The notes under the pieces were generated by a model. It was not told the origin of the DNA and did not search any database. It was given only the letters and a program-made list of their open reading frames with translations. Positions 53,435 through 61,836 of a DNA stretch of 64,000 nt are shown one piece after another; the first letter of the stretch is position 1; each line of letters starts with the position of its first letter. A program made the translations under genes and the position numbers. The stretch comes from Noviluteimonas caseinilytica. GTDB taxonomy: Bacteria > Pseudomonadota > Gammaproteobacteria > Xanthomonadales > Xanthomonadaceae. The stretch lies in NCBI RefSeq assembly GCF_018406605.1, contig NZ_AP024545.1, positions 2,604,001 to 2,668,000 of the forward strand, in the 5' to 3' direction.

Positions 53435-54409
53435 ATGCCGATCCATCCGCGACTTCCGCGCACGATTTCCCTTGCCTGCGCACTCGCACTCACCCTGTCC
53501 ATCGCACCCCACGCCTTCGCCGATGACAGCGGCGATGCCGCGCCACCCGCGCGCTTCACCGGCCCGCTTGTCAGTGGCGCACCCTCGCTGCCGCAGGGGC
53601 TGTTCAACATCGAGCCGTACCTGATCTACAACCACGTCGACGCGTACTACGACGCGAACGGCGATCGCCACTCGCTCGCCGAATCATCGGCGGGCTGGCA
53701 CCTCGCCGTGCCGATGCTCTACGGCATCACCGACCGCCTCACCATCGGCGCCGTGCTCAACGCCTTCCACGGCGACAACGCGTTCGGCGACGGCACGACG
53801 CGCATGGGCGATGCGTCGGTATCGGTGATGTACAAGTTCCTGCAAGGGCAGGGCGCCGCGCGTCCATCGCTCACCGCCGTGTTCCGCCAGAACCTGCCGA
53901 TCGGCAAGCACGATCAGATGGACCTGGAGCCGCACGACCTCACCACGGGCAGCGGCGCGGCCACCACCACGGTCGGGCTGCACGGCCAGGTGTATTCGAC
54001 GCTCGGCGGCCGCACGCTGCGCAGCCGCGCCAACCTCAAGTACACGCTGCCCTACGACGGTGCGACGGTGCATGGCGAAAGCGTCTACGCCACGTTCGCC
54101 GGGTTCGAAGGCGTCGCCGACCTGCAAGGCGGCTGGCAGGCGACCACCGGCTTCGAATACGCGCTCGATTCGCGCTGGGTGCTGGCGATCGACGGCGTGT
54201 ACGAACGCGACTTCGGCGTGGCGATCGGCGATGCCGACGGTCGCTTCGTCTCGAAGTCCCCGCACGCGTGGCGCTTCTCGGTCGCGCCCGCCGTCGAATA
54301 CCACTTCAACGACAACGTCGGCGTCATCGCCGGCGTCTTCGCCTCGCTCGCGGGGCGCAACAGCAGCGCGGTGCTCGCACCGCAGGTCGCGGTCAACGTC
54401 GCGTTCTGA
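53435..54409 (+). CDS. Outer-membrane beta-barrel protein, Phenol_MetA_deg/transporter-like
   Basis: A 324-residue protein with a signal peptide (ISLACALALTLSIAPHAFA) and alternating-hydrophobicity strands ending in a C-terminal Phe (QVAVNVAF), as for outer-membrane barrels. The layout (YGITDRLTIGAVLNAF, DASVSVMYKFLQG, RQNLPIGKHDQ, AVEYHFNDNVGVIAGVF) resembles the putative MetA-pathway/transporter barrel family. Function is unknown. The ATG at 53435 is set by the signal peptide. The gene precedes the APC permease by 23 bases and could be co-transcribed with it, which would suggest linked outer- and inner-membrane passage of a small solute. Confidence 0.75.
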   Translation: MPIHPRLPRTISLACALALTLSIAPHAFADDSGDAAPPARFTGPLVSGAPSLPQGLFNIEPYLIYNHVDAYYDANGDRHSLAESSAGWHLAVPMLYGITDRLTIGAVLNAFHGDNAFGDGTTRMGDASVSVMYKFLQGQGAARPSLTAVFRQNLPIGKHDQMDLEPHDLTTGSGAATTTVGLHGQVYSTLGGRTLRSRANLKYTLPYDGATVHGESVYATFAGFEGVADLQGGWQATTGFEYALDSRWVLAIDGVYERDFGVAIGDADGRFVSKSPHAWRFSVAPAVEYHFNDNVGVIAGVFASLAGRNSSAVLAPQVAVNVAF

Positions 54410-54432
54410 CGCCACTGCCAACGGAGGTTTGC

Positions 54433-55878
54433 ATGTTCAAGGATCTGTTCGCCATCAAGCCCGTCGCGCTCGCGACGGCCGGCGCCGGCGGGGCGCCGGA
54501 ACTGCAGCGCACGCTCGGTGCGCGGCAACTGTTGTTGCTCGGCGTCGGCGCGATCATCGGCGCCGGCATCTTCGTGTTGTCCGGCCATGCGGCCGCCAAT
54601 CACGCCGGGCCCGCGGTGTTGCTGAGTTTCGTGCTGGCCGGCATCGCGTGCGCGCTTGCGGGGCTGTGCTACGCGGAGTTCGCGGCGATGTTGCCGGTGT
54701 CGGGCAGCGCGTATTCGTACGCCTACGCGACGCTGGGCGAATCGGTCGCGTGGTTCATCGGGTGGAACCTGGTGCTGGAATACCTGTTCGCGGCCTCGGC
54801 GGTCGCGGTGGGATGGTCGGGATACCTCAACAGTTTCCTGGCGTCGTTCGGCATGGGCTTGCCGGAATGGCTGGCGAGTGCGCCGCTGTCCGTCGTCGAT
54901 GGCGCGCTCGTGCACACGGGGGCGTTGGTGAACCTGCCCGCCGTGCTGCTGATCGCCGGCTTGAGCGGCCTGTGCTATGTGGGCATCCGCCAGTCGGCGG
55001 CCATCAACGGCGTGATCGTGGCGATCAAGGTGGCGGTGATCGTGTTGTTCGTCGCGTTCGCGGCGGGCTACGTGATGCCTGAGCACTGGACGCCGTTCAT
55101 CCCCGAGAACGAAGGCCCGGGCAAGTTCGGCATCGAAGGCGTGGTGCGTGGCGCGTCGATCATCTTCTTCGCGTACATCGGCTTCGACGCGGTGTCGACG
55201 GCGGCGGGCGAGGCGAAGGATCCGCAGCGCACGATGCCCATCGGCATCCTCGGGTCGCTTGCGGTGTGCACGGTGATCTACATCGTGTTCGCGGCGGTGC
55301 TGACGGGCCTGGTGCCGTATACGGAACTCGGCACGCCGAAACCGGTGGCGACCGCGCTGGAAGGGCATCCGGAGCTGGCGTGGCTGAAGACCGCGGTGGA
55401 GATCGGTGCGATCGCGGGCCTGAGCTCGGTGGTGCTGGTGATGCTGATGGGGCAGCCGCGCATCTTCTACGCGATGGCGCAGGACGGGTTGCTGCCGAAG
55501 CTGTTCGGCCGCGTGCATCCGCGCCATCGCACGCCGCATGCGGGCACGGTGGTCGTCGGCACGGTGGCGGCGTTGCTGGCGGGCTTCCTGCCGATCGGCC
55601 TGCTCGGCGACCTGGTGTCGATGGGCACGTTGCTGGCGTTCGCGACGGTGTGCATCGGGGTGCTGGTGTTGCGCCACACGCGGCCCGACGTGCCGCGCCC
55701 GTTCCGCGTGCCGGCGGTGTGGGTGATCAGCCTGTCGGGGACGGTCGCGTGCCTGTACCTGTTCTGGCAGGTGTTCGCCGAGCACTGGGAACTGATGGCG
55801 GCGTGGACCGTGATCGGGCTGGTGATTTATGCGGTGTATGGGTATCGGAACAGTCGACTGCGGTCGACTGCGGCCTGA
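54433..55878 (+). CDS. APC-superfamily cationic amino-acid/polyamine permease
   Basis: A 481-residue inner-membrane transporter with 12 or more helices. The first helix holds the unwound glycine motif GVGAIIGAGIFVLSGHAA typical of the APC fold. FAYIGFDAVSTAAGEAKDPQR is the helix 6 signature of the cationic amino acid transporter (CAT/YfnA-like) group. GQPRIFYAMAQDGLLPKLFG is also family-specific. The start at 54433 has ACGGAGG at an ideal distance. The substrate is probably an amino acid; exact specificity is unknown. A perfect GC hairpin follows its stop. Confidence 0.9.
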   Translation: MFKDLFAIKPVALATAGAGGAPELQRTLGARQLLLLGVGAIIGAGIFVLSGHAAANHAGPAVLLSFVLAGIACALAGLCYAEFAAMLPVSGSAYSYAYATLGESVAWFIGWNLVLEYLFAASAVAVGWSGYLNSFLASFGMGLPEWLASAPLSVVDGALVHTGALVNLPAVLLIAGLSGLCYVGIRQSAAINGVIVAIKVAVIVLFVAFAAGYVMPEHWTPFIPENEGPGKFGIEGVVRGASIIFFAYIGFDAVSTAAGEAKDPQRTMPIGILGSLAVCTVIYIVFAAVLTGLVPYTELGTPKPVATALEGHPELAWLKTAVEIGAIAGLSSVVLVMLMGQPRIFYAMAQDGLLPKLFGRVHPRHRTPHAGTVVVGTVAALLAGFLPIGLLGDLVSMGTLLAFATVCIGVLVLRHTRPDVPRPFRVPAVWVISLSGTVACLYLFWQVFAEHWELMAAWTVIGLVIYAVYGYRNSRLRSTAA

Positions 55879-55888
55879 GGTTTCCGTC

Positions 55889-55909
55889 GCGCGCCGGAAT
55901 CCGGCGCGC
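55889..55909 (+). terminator. GC-only hairpin after the APC permease
   Basis: GCGCGCCGG and CCGGCGCGC pair perfectly around loop AAT, 10 bases after the stop. There is no T-tract; it may slow or end transcription, or be an isolated palindrome. Confidence 0.45.
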
Positions 55910-55961
55910 GGCGCGGCATTCCCTGACGGCGCCATGGCCCGCGTCCCGCTACGGTGCGGGC

Positions 55962-56300
55962 ATGGCGAACGACGCGGCCAGCACGGTGACCTGGCGACCC
56001 TCTTGGTGGGTCGTCGGCGCGCACCTGGTCTTCGGCGTTTTCGGGGGCATCGGGCTGGTCGCGTCGGCGCTGCCGCGCGACCTCGCTATTCCCGGGGCCT
56101 GCGTCGCGCTGCTGGCCGGTGCATTGCGGGCGCTCCGGGAACGGCGTCGGCCCGCCCGCACGTTGCGCATCGCGGAACTCGACCTGCACTGGCGCGGTCC
56201 GTTGGCCTTCGATACGCGCCACGGCCTGTCCTGGTGGCCCGATACCCTGGCGGCGCGGGGGCGGCGGGCCATGCGACTCGCGGCATCACGGCAGGAATGA
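55962..56300 (+). CDS. YgfX-like small membrane protein
   Basis: A 112-residue protein with two closely spaced membrane helices (WWVVGAHLVFGVFGGIGLVA and IPGACVALLAGALRAL) followed by a basic cytoplasmic domain (TLRIAELDLHWRGPLAF, LSWWPDTLAARGRRAMRLAA). The arrangement and the SWWPDTL stretch resemble YgfX/CptA-type proteins, named in E. coli as a toxin affecting cell shape; that role is not implied here. The sdhE-type partner is not adjacent. A -10-like TACGGT at 55950-55955 places the start of transcription at the ATG itself, so the message may be leaderless. It is 15 bases upstream of lolC/E. Confidence 0.65.
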   Translation: MANDAASTVTWRPSWWVVGAHLVFGVFGGIGLVASALPRDLAIPGACVALLAGALRALRERRRPARTLRIAELDLHWRGPLAFDTRHGLSWWPDTLAARGRRAMRLAASRQE

Positions 56301-56315
56301 GAGGATAGCGGCCGC

Positions 56316-57557
56316 ATGTTCAAACCCATTCCTGTCGCCATCGGCCTGCGCTACCTCCGCGCCAAGCGCCGCAACGGTTTCATCTCCTTCATTTCGCTGG
56401 CATCGATCCTCGGGATCGCGCTGGGCGTGACTGCGCTCATCACCACGTTGGCGGTGATGAGCGGGTTCCAGCGCGAGATCCGCGACCGCATGCTGCAGAT
56501 GGCCGCGCACGCCACCGTCAGCGGTTACGGCGAGCCCCTGCAGGACTGGCCGCACGCAGTGCGCGTGGCCACGGCGGACAAGCGCGTCGCCGGCGCGGCG
56601 CCCTACATCGAAACCCAGGGCCTGCTGCGCGGCGCGCGCAACCAGCCCGCGATCGTCCGCGGCGTGATCCCGTCGGAAGAGGGCAAGGTGTCGGTGCTCG
56701 GCGAGAAGATGGTCGTCGGCAAGCTCGACGCCCTGCAGCCCGGCCAGTTCAACATCGTGCTCGGCAAGGAACTGGCGATGTGGCTGGGCGTCAACGTCGG
56801 CGACAGCGTCGTGCTCACCACCGACCTGCAGGCCACGCCCATGGGCGCGATGCCGCAGTTCAAGCGCTTCAGGGTGAGCGGCCTGTTCGAAGCCGGCTAC
56901 AACGAATTCGACAAGGGCCTGGCCGTCGTCAACCTGCAGGACGCGCAGAAGCTGCTGCGCATGGGGGATGGCGTGACCGGCGTGCGGCTGCGCCTGTTCG
57001 ACATGGACCAGGCCTTCGACGTCGCGCGCGAACTCGCCGAGCAATTGCCCGGCCCGTACAGCGTCAGCGACTGGACGCGCGAGAACGCCAACATGTTCCG
57101 CGCGCTGAAGATGGAAAAGACGGTGATGGCGATCCTGCTGTCGTTGCTGATCGCGATGGGCGCGTTCAACCTGGTGTCGTCGCAGGTGATGCTGGTGACG
57201 GACAAGCAGGCCGACATCGCGATCCTGCGCACGCTGGGCCTCACGCCCAACGGCGTCATGCAGGTCTTCATGGTGCAGGGCTCGCTGATCGGCATCATCG
57301 GCACGGTGCTCGGCGTGGTCGGCGGCGTGCTGCTCACGCTCAACCTCGACCACATCCTGGCCGGCATCGAAAAGGTGCTCGGCGTGCAGCTGATGCCCGA
57401 GGACGTCTACTACATCACCGGCCTGCCCACCGAACTGAAGGCGGACGACGTGGTGGTGATCGCGCTGGTCGCGCTGGGCATGGCCTTCATCGCGACGTTG
57501 TACCCGGCCTGGCGCGCAGCGCGCACGGCCCCGGCGGAGGCCCTGCGTTATGAGTGA
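56316..57557 (+). CDS. lolC: Lipoprotein-releasing ABC transporter permease, LolC/LolE family
   Basis: A 413-residue inner-membrane permease that extracts outer-membrane lipoproteins for transfer to LolA. The N-terminal helix and conserved segment GLRYLRAKRRNGFISFISLASILGI-like start (residues 10-35) are followed by a large periplasmic domain (about 50-265). Three C-terminal FtsX-type helices come next, with RTLGLTPNGVMQVFMVQGS and a cytoplasmic end YPAWRAARTAPAEALRYE. Only one permease gene is present, directly followed by lolD with 8 bases of overlap. This is the arrangement expected of a single LolF-like permease. A second permease elsewhere cannot be excluded. Confidence 0.92.
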   Translation: MFKPIPVAIGLRYLRAKRRNGFISFISLASILGIALGVTALITTLAVMSGFQREIRDRMLQMAAHATVSGYGEPLQDWPHAVRVATADKRVAGAAPYIETQGLLRGARNQPAIVRGVIPSEEGKVSVLGEKMVVGKLDALQPGQFNIVLGKELAMWLGVNVGDSVVLTTDLQATPMGAMPQFKRFRVSGLFEAGYNEFDKGLAVVNLQDAQKLLRMGDGVTGVRLRLFDMDQAFDVARELAEQLPGPYSVSDWTRENANMFRALKMEKTVMAILLSLLIAMGAFNLVSSQVMLVTDKQADIAILRTLGLTPNGVMQVFMVQGSLIGIIGTVLGVVGGVLLTLNLDHILAGIEKVLGVQLMPEDVYYITGLPTELKADDVVVIALVALGMAFIATLYPAWRAARTAPAEALRYE

Positions 57558-58242
57558 TGCATTGCGCGCGGAAGGCCTGGCCAAGACGTACGCCGAAGGC
57601 GACCTGAAGACGCACGTCTTCCATGACGTGAGCCTGTCGGTGGTGGAAGGCGAAACGGTCGCGATCCTCGGTGCATCAGGCGCCGGCAAGTCGACGCTGC
57701 TCCACCTGCTCGGCGGGCTCGATACGCCGACGGCGGGCGAAGTGTGGGTCGCGGGCCAGCGCATGAACGCCCTCACCGACGCGGCGCGCGGCAAACTGCG
57801 CAATCGCGCGCTGGGCTTCGTGTACCAGTTCCATCACCTGCTGCCGGAATTCACCGCGCTCGAAAACGTGATGCTGCCGGTGCTGCTGGATGGCAAGCCG
57901 GTGGCCGAAGCCGCCTCGCGTGCGCAGGTGCTGCTCGAAAACGTCGGCCTCTCGCATCGCCTGCAGCACAAGCCCGGCGAGCTCTCCGGCGGCGAACGCC
58001 AGCGTGCCGCCGTCGCGCGTGCACTCGTCAACAAACCCGCGTGCGTGCTGGGCGACGAACCCACGGGCAACCTGGACGAACGCACCGCCGCGCACGTGTT
58101 CGAGCAGATGCTGGAACTCAACCGCGCGCAGAAGACCAGCCTCGTGCTGGTGACGCACGACCGCAGCCTGGCGCGCAAGCTGGACCGCGTGCTGGAACTC
58201 CACGAAGGCCGACTGCGACAACTGGCACCCAGCGAGGTGTGA
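57550..58242 (+). CDS. lolD: Lipoprotein-releasing ABC transporter ATPase LolD
   Basis: A 230-residue ATP-binding subunit that powers lipoprotein release by the Lol permease. Walker A is GASGAGKSTLL (about 40-50), the Q-loop region is FVYQFHHLLPEFTALENV, the signature is LSGGERQRAAVARAL and Walker B is CVLGDEPTGNLD. The FHHLLPEF stretch is typical of LolD. It overlaps lolC/E by 8 bases and its stop is one base before the comEC ATG. Confidence 0.96.
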   Translation: MSDALRAEGLAKTYAEGDLKTHVFHDVSLSVVEGETVAILGASGAGKSTLLHLLGGLDTPTAGEVWVAGQRMNALTDAARGKLRNRALGFVYQFHHLLPEFTALENVMLPVLLDGKPVAEAASRAQVLLENVGLSHRLQHKPGELSGGERQRAAVARALVNKPACVLGDEPTGNLDERTAAHVFEQMLELNRAQKTSLVLVTHDRSLARKLDRVLELHEGRLRQLAPSEV

Positions 58243-58243
58243 C

Positions 58244-60697
58244 ATGCGCGATGCGGCACGGATGCCGCGGAGGCCCACACCGGACGTCGCCCGCACAACG
58301 CCGCGCACGCCCGGGCCCATCGCCGTGGCGGTGTTGCTCACCTGCGGTGCGCTGGCCTGTCTCCGGTTGCCGGTGTTGCTGCCCGCGTGGGTCTGGATCT
58401 GCGTTGCGCTTGCAATCGCCGCACTCGTTTGCATGCCTTGGTGCAGGCAGCCGCGCAGTATTTTCGCGATGCGATGTGGCGCGATCGCACTCGCCGGCGC
58501 GCTGCTCGCCGGCATCCACGCGCACGTCGCGCTCGCACCGCCAGCGCACGCGCTCGCAGGCGCCGACACCCGCATTACCGGCCGCATCGTCGATCTTCCC
58601 GTCACCGAACCACGCCGCGTGCGATTCCACCTGCGCGTCGATGATGCGAGCGACCAACCCGAAGCACTGCGTGGCCGTCTCGTCCGCCTGGCCTGGTACG
58701 ACGCGCGCGACGCCACCCCCGGCCCGCGCCCCACGGCCGGTAGCCGTTGGCATCTCGACGTGCGCCTGCGCCCGCCGCGCGGCCTGCGCAACCCGGGCAC
58801 GCTCGACGCCGAACGCCACGCCTTCGCGCAACGCATCGCCGCGACGGGCTACGTGCGCAATCCCGCTTCCGCGCGAATCTTGTCGCCGCCGTCCGGCCTG
58901 CACGCTTGGCGCGCCCGCGTGTCCGATCGCATCGATGCCGCCGTCGCGCGCCCGAGCGATCGCTTCGTCCGCGCACTCGCCCTCGGCGACACGCGCTATC
59001 TCAGCGAACGCGATTGGGCCACGCTGCGCGCCACCGGCCTGACGCACCTCATCGCGATCTCCGGCTTCCATGTCGGACTGGTCGCCGGCTTCTTCGCATT
59101 GGGCGCATCCGCGCTCTGGCGACTGCTGCCATCCCTGGCGCTGCGCCTCCCGCGCCCCGCCGCCATGGCGATCGCGGCCTTGCTTGGCGCGTTGCTCTAC
59201 ACCGCGGCGTCCGGCTTCGCGCTACCGACGGTGCGTACCACGTTGATGATCGCGGTCGTCGCCGGCGCGCGCCTGGTGCGTCGACCACTGTCGCCTTTCG
59301 CCGCACTCGCGCTGGCGGTCACCGCGATGATCGTCGTCGATCCGTTGTCCCTGCTCGGCGCGGGCTTCTGGCTGAGCGTGTGCGGCGTCGCGTGGCTCGT
59401 GTGGTGCCTGCCGCGCGGCGACACGTCGTTGCTGCGGGGTTTCGCGAGTGCGCAGGCCGTCGCGACGATCGGGCTGTTGCCGCTCACCGTCGCGCTGTTC
59501 GGACAAGCTTCGCTCGCAGGGCCCATCGCCAACCTCGTCGCGATCCCGTGGTGGAGCCTCGTGGTGGTGCCGCTCTCGCTGCTCGGCACGGGGCTCGACA
59601 CCGTGCAGCACGGCGCCGGCGACTGGGCGTGGCAAGCCGCGGCCTTCGCCTTCGATCTGCCGTGGCCCTGGTTCGAACACCTCGGCGACAGCGCACTCGC
59701 GTTGTGGTGGCTGCCTGAAGCGCGTTGGTTCGCGTTGCCGATGGCGTTGATCGCGGCGGCGTGGTGGTTGCTGCCGCGCCGCGTGCCCGGCAAGGCCCTC
59801 GCATCGCTCGCGTGGTTGCCGCTGCTGTTTCCCTCGCGCGAACTTCCGCCCCACGGCGGCGTGCGCCTCGATGTGCTCGACGTCGGACAGGGCCTGTCCA
59901 TCCTCGTGCGCACGCAATCGCACACGCTCCTCTACGACATGGGCCCTGCGCAACACGACGGCTACGACGCAGGCGAACGCGCCGTCGTTCCCGCATTGCG
60001 CGCGCTCGGCGTGCGGAAACTCGACGTCGCGATCATCAGCCACGCCGACAGCGACCATGCCGGCGGTTGGCCCGCGGTGCGCCGCGCATTCCCGATCGCG
60101 CGAACGCTGACGCCCGACGGCAGCCCGACCGTCGCCGATGCGCCGTGCCTCGCCGGCCAGGCATGGCAACGCGACGGCGTCGTGTTCCGGATCCTGCATC
60201 CGGTCCCGTACTTCCCGTACCTCGGCAACGAAGCCGGCTGCGTCCTGCGCATCGAAACGCCGCACGGTGCCGCGCTGCTCACGGGCGATATCGGCGAAGT
60301 CATCGAACGCGCCCTCATCCATCGGGACCGGGCCTCGGTGCAAGCCGACGTGGTGCTGATCCCTCATCACGGCAGCGATGGCTCCTCCGACCCCGCGTTC
60401 ATCCGCGCGACCGGCGCACGCCACGCCCTCGTGGCGTCCGGCGCGGGGAATCGCTTCGGGCACCCGCGCCCGGCCGTCGTGGCCCGCTGGTGCAGGGCAG
60501 GGGCCCGGGTCTTCGATACGGCGGCCAGCGGCGCAGTGCGCGCGGACATCGGTCCGGCCGGCACGCAGGTCGCGCCACGCCGCGCAACCCATCCACGACT
60601 TTGGGACGCAACGCCCCGGTCCCCCCGGAGCGCTGGGCTATGCTATCGCCCGCATCAAGGCGAAGGGCCCGCAACACCGCGGCCCGCGGAGGATTGA
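58244..60697 (+). CDS. comEC: ComEC/Rec2 DNA internalisation channel
   Basis: An 817-residue membrane protein that passes one strand of incoming DNA across the inner membrane during natural transformation. The order is N-terminal helices, a DUF4131/OB-like region (ADTRITGRIVDLPV), the central Competence domain (THLIAISGFHVGLVAGFFAL, FALPTVRTTLMI), and a C-terminal metallo-beta-lactamase-like domain with LDVGQGLSILV, SHADSDHAGG and PHHGSDGSS. The HADSDHAGG motif keeps the metal-binding histidines, so the domain may be nuclease-competent. The ATG at 58244 is one base after lolD. The last 30 or so residues overlap the leader of exbB. Confidence 0.94.
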   Translation: MRDAARMPRRPTPDVARTTPRTPGPIAVAVLLTCGALACLRLPVLLPAWVWICVALAIAALVCMPWCRQPRSIFAMRCGAIALAGALLAGIHAHVALAPPAHALAGADTRITGRIVDLPVTEPRRVRFHLRVDDASDQPEALRGRLVRLAWYDARDATPGPRPTAGSRWHLDVRLRPPRGLRNPGTLDAERHAFAQRIAATGYVRNPASARILSPPSGLHAWRARVSDRIDAAVARPSDRFVRALALGDTRYLSERDWATLRATGLTHLIAISGFHVGLVAGFFALGASALWRLLPSLALRLPRPAAMAIAALLGALLYTAASGFALPTVRTTLMIAVVAGARLVRRPLSPFAALALAVTAMIVVDPLSLLGAGFWLSVCGVAWLVWCLPRGDTSLLRGFASAQAVATIGLLPLTVALFGQASLAGPIANLVAIPWWSLVVVPLSLLGTGLDTVQHGAGDWAWQAAAFAFDLPWPWFEHLGDSALALWWLPEARWFALPMALIAAAWWLLPRRVPGKALASLAWLPLLFPSRELPPHGGVRLDVLDVGQGLSILVRTQSHTLLYDMGPAQHDGYDAGERAVVPALRALGVRKLDVAIISHADSDHAGGWPAVRRAFPIARTLTPDGSPTVADAPCLAGQAWQRDGVVFRILHPVPYFPYLGNEAGCVLRIETPHGAALLTGDIGEVIERALIHRDRASVQADVVLIPHHGSDGSSDPAFIRATGARHALVASGAGNRFGHPRPAVVARWCRAGARVFDTAASGAVRADIGPAGTQVAPRRATHPRLWDATPRSPRSAGLCYRPHQGEGPATPRPAED

Positions 60698-60699
60698 GC

Positions 60700-61395
60700 G
60701 TGCTGGAACTGGTGAAAGCGGGCGGCTGGCCGATGATCCCGCTGCTGCTGTTGTCGGTGGTCGCCCTGGCCATCATCGTCGAACGCTTCTGGAGCCTGCG
60801 GCGCAAGGTCGTCATCCCGCCCACCCTCGGCGCCGAAGTCCGCGCCTGGGCCGGCCGTGGCCGCCTGGACCCCACCCATATCGATTCGCTCCGCCGCAAC
60901 TCGCCCCTGGGCGCGCTGCTGGCCGCGGCGCTCGACGTCCGCCACCGCCCGCGCGAGGAAATCCGCGAGCGCGTCGAAGACGTCGGCCGGCACCTCGTCC
61001 ACAAGATGGAACGCTTCCTCAACACCCTCGGCACCATCGCCTCGGCCGGCCCGCTGCTCGGCCTGTTCGGCACCGTCGTGGGCATGATCCAGATGTTCCT
61101 CACGATCGGCGACCAGGGCATCGGCGACGTCAACGAACTCGCCGGCGGCATCGGCAAGGCGCTGGTGTGCACCGCCACCGGCATGATCGTCGCGGTGCCC
61201 GCGCTGTGCTTCCACCGCTATTTCCGCGGCCGCATCGCCACGTACATCGTCGACATGGAACACGAAGCCTTCCAGTTGATGGACGCGCTGGACCCGCGCG
61301 CCGCCGCGCAGCGCGTGGCCGCCGCGAGCGCGTACGCCGACGGCACGATCGACCGCGGCCCGTCCGCCGCGCCGGCCCACGCGAACGCCGACTGA
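60700..61395 (+). CDS. exbB: ExbB/TolQ/MotA-family proton channel protein
   Basis: A 231-residue inner-membrane protein with three helices, the first at MIPLLLLSVVALAIIVERF. The conserved channel segment is LNTLGTIASAGPLLGLFGTVVGMIQMF (about residues 106-132), with a third helix ALVCTATGMIVAVPALCFHRYF. With ExbD it uses the proton gradient to energise TonB or a related system. The start is GTG at 60700, set by GGAGGA 7 bases upstream inside the end of comEC; the long frame upstream of it is a comEC shadow. The start is 2 bases after the comEC stop. Confidence 0.93.
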   Translation: MLELVKAGGWPMIPLLLLSVVALAIIVERFWSLRRKVVIPPTLGAEVRAWAGRGRLDPTHIDSLRRNSPLGALLAAALDVRHRPREEIRERVEDVGRHLVHKMERFLNTLGTIASAGPLLGLFGTVVGMIQMFLTIGDQGIGDVNELAGGIGKALVCTATGMIVAVPALCFHRYFRGRIATYIVDMEHEAFQLMDALDPRAAAQRVAAASAYADGTIDRGPSAAPAHANAD

Positions 61396-61398
61396 CGC

Positions 61399-61836
61399 AT
61401 GCGCATCCGCGACTTCCGCGACGACGACACGCCGGAGATCAACCTGATCCCGATGATCGACGTCGTCCTGTGCCTGATCATCTTCTTCGTCGTCACCACC
61501 ACGTTCGACGCGCGCTCCGTGCTCAAGCTGCAACTGCCGCAGGCCAACGGCCAGCCGGTGGAAGCCAAGGGCAAGCAGCTCAGCGTGCTCGTGAATGCCG
61601 AAGGCCGTTATTTCATCGATGACCGCGAAGCCCTGCGCACCGATGTCGAATCGCTGAAGCAGACGCTCGTCGACGTGGCCGGCAACGATCGCACCATGTC
61701 CGTGCTGCTGCGCGCCGACGGCCGCACGCCGCACCAGTCGGTCGTCACCGCGCTCGATGCGCTGGGGCAGCTCGGATTCTCGAAGGTGTCGATCGCCACC
61801 GCGCCGCCGGTCGTGCAGAAGGCGGCCACGCGATGA
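61399..61836 (+). CDS. exbD: ExbD/TolR-family protein
   Basis: A 145-residue partner of ExbB. A short cytoplasmic N-terminus leads into one helix, INLIPMIDVVLCLIIFFVVTT (residues about 15-35), containing the essential Asp. A periplasmic domain follows (VLVNAEGRYFIDDREAL, RADGRTPHQSVVTALDAL). The three TonB-dependent receptors and barrels in the window would need such an energising complex, but no tonB gene is adjacent. Its stop shares ATGA with msbA. Confidence 0.94.
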   Translation: MRIRDFRDDDTPEINLIPMIDVVLCLIIFFVVTTTFDARSVLKLQLPQANGQPVEAKGKQLSVLVNAEGRYFIDDREALRTDVESLKQTLVDVAGNDRTMSVLLRADGRTPHQSVVTALDALGQLGFSKVSIATAPPVVQKAATR

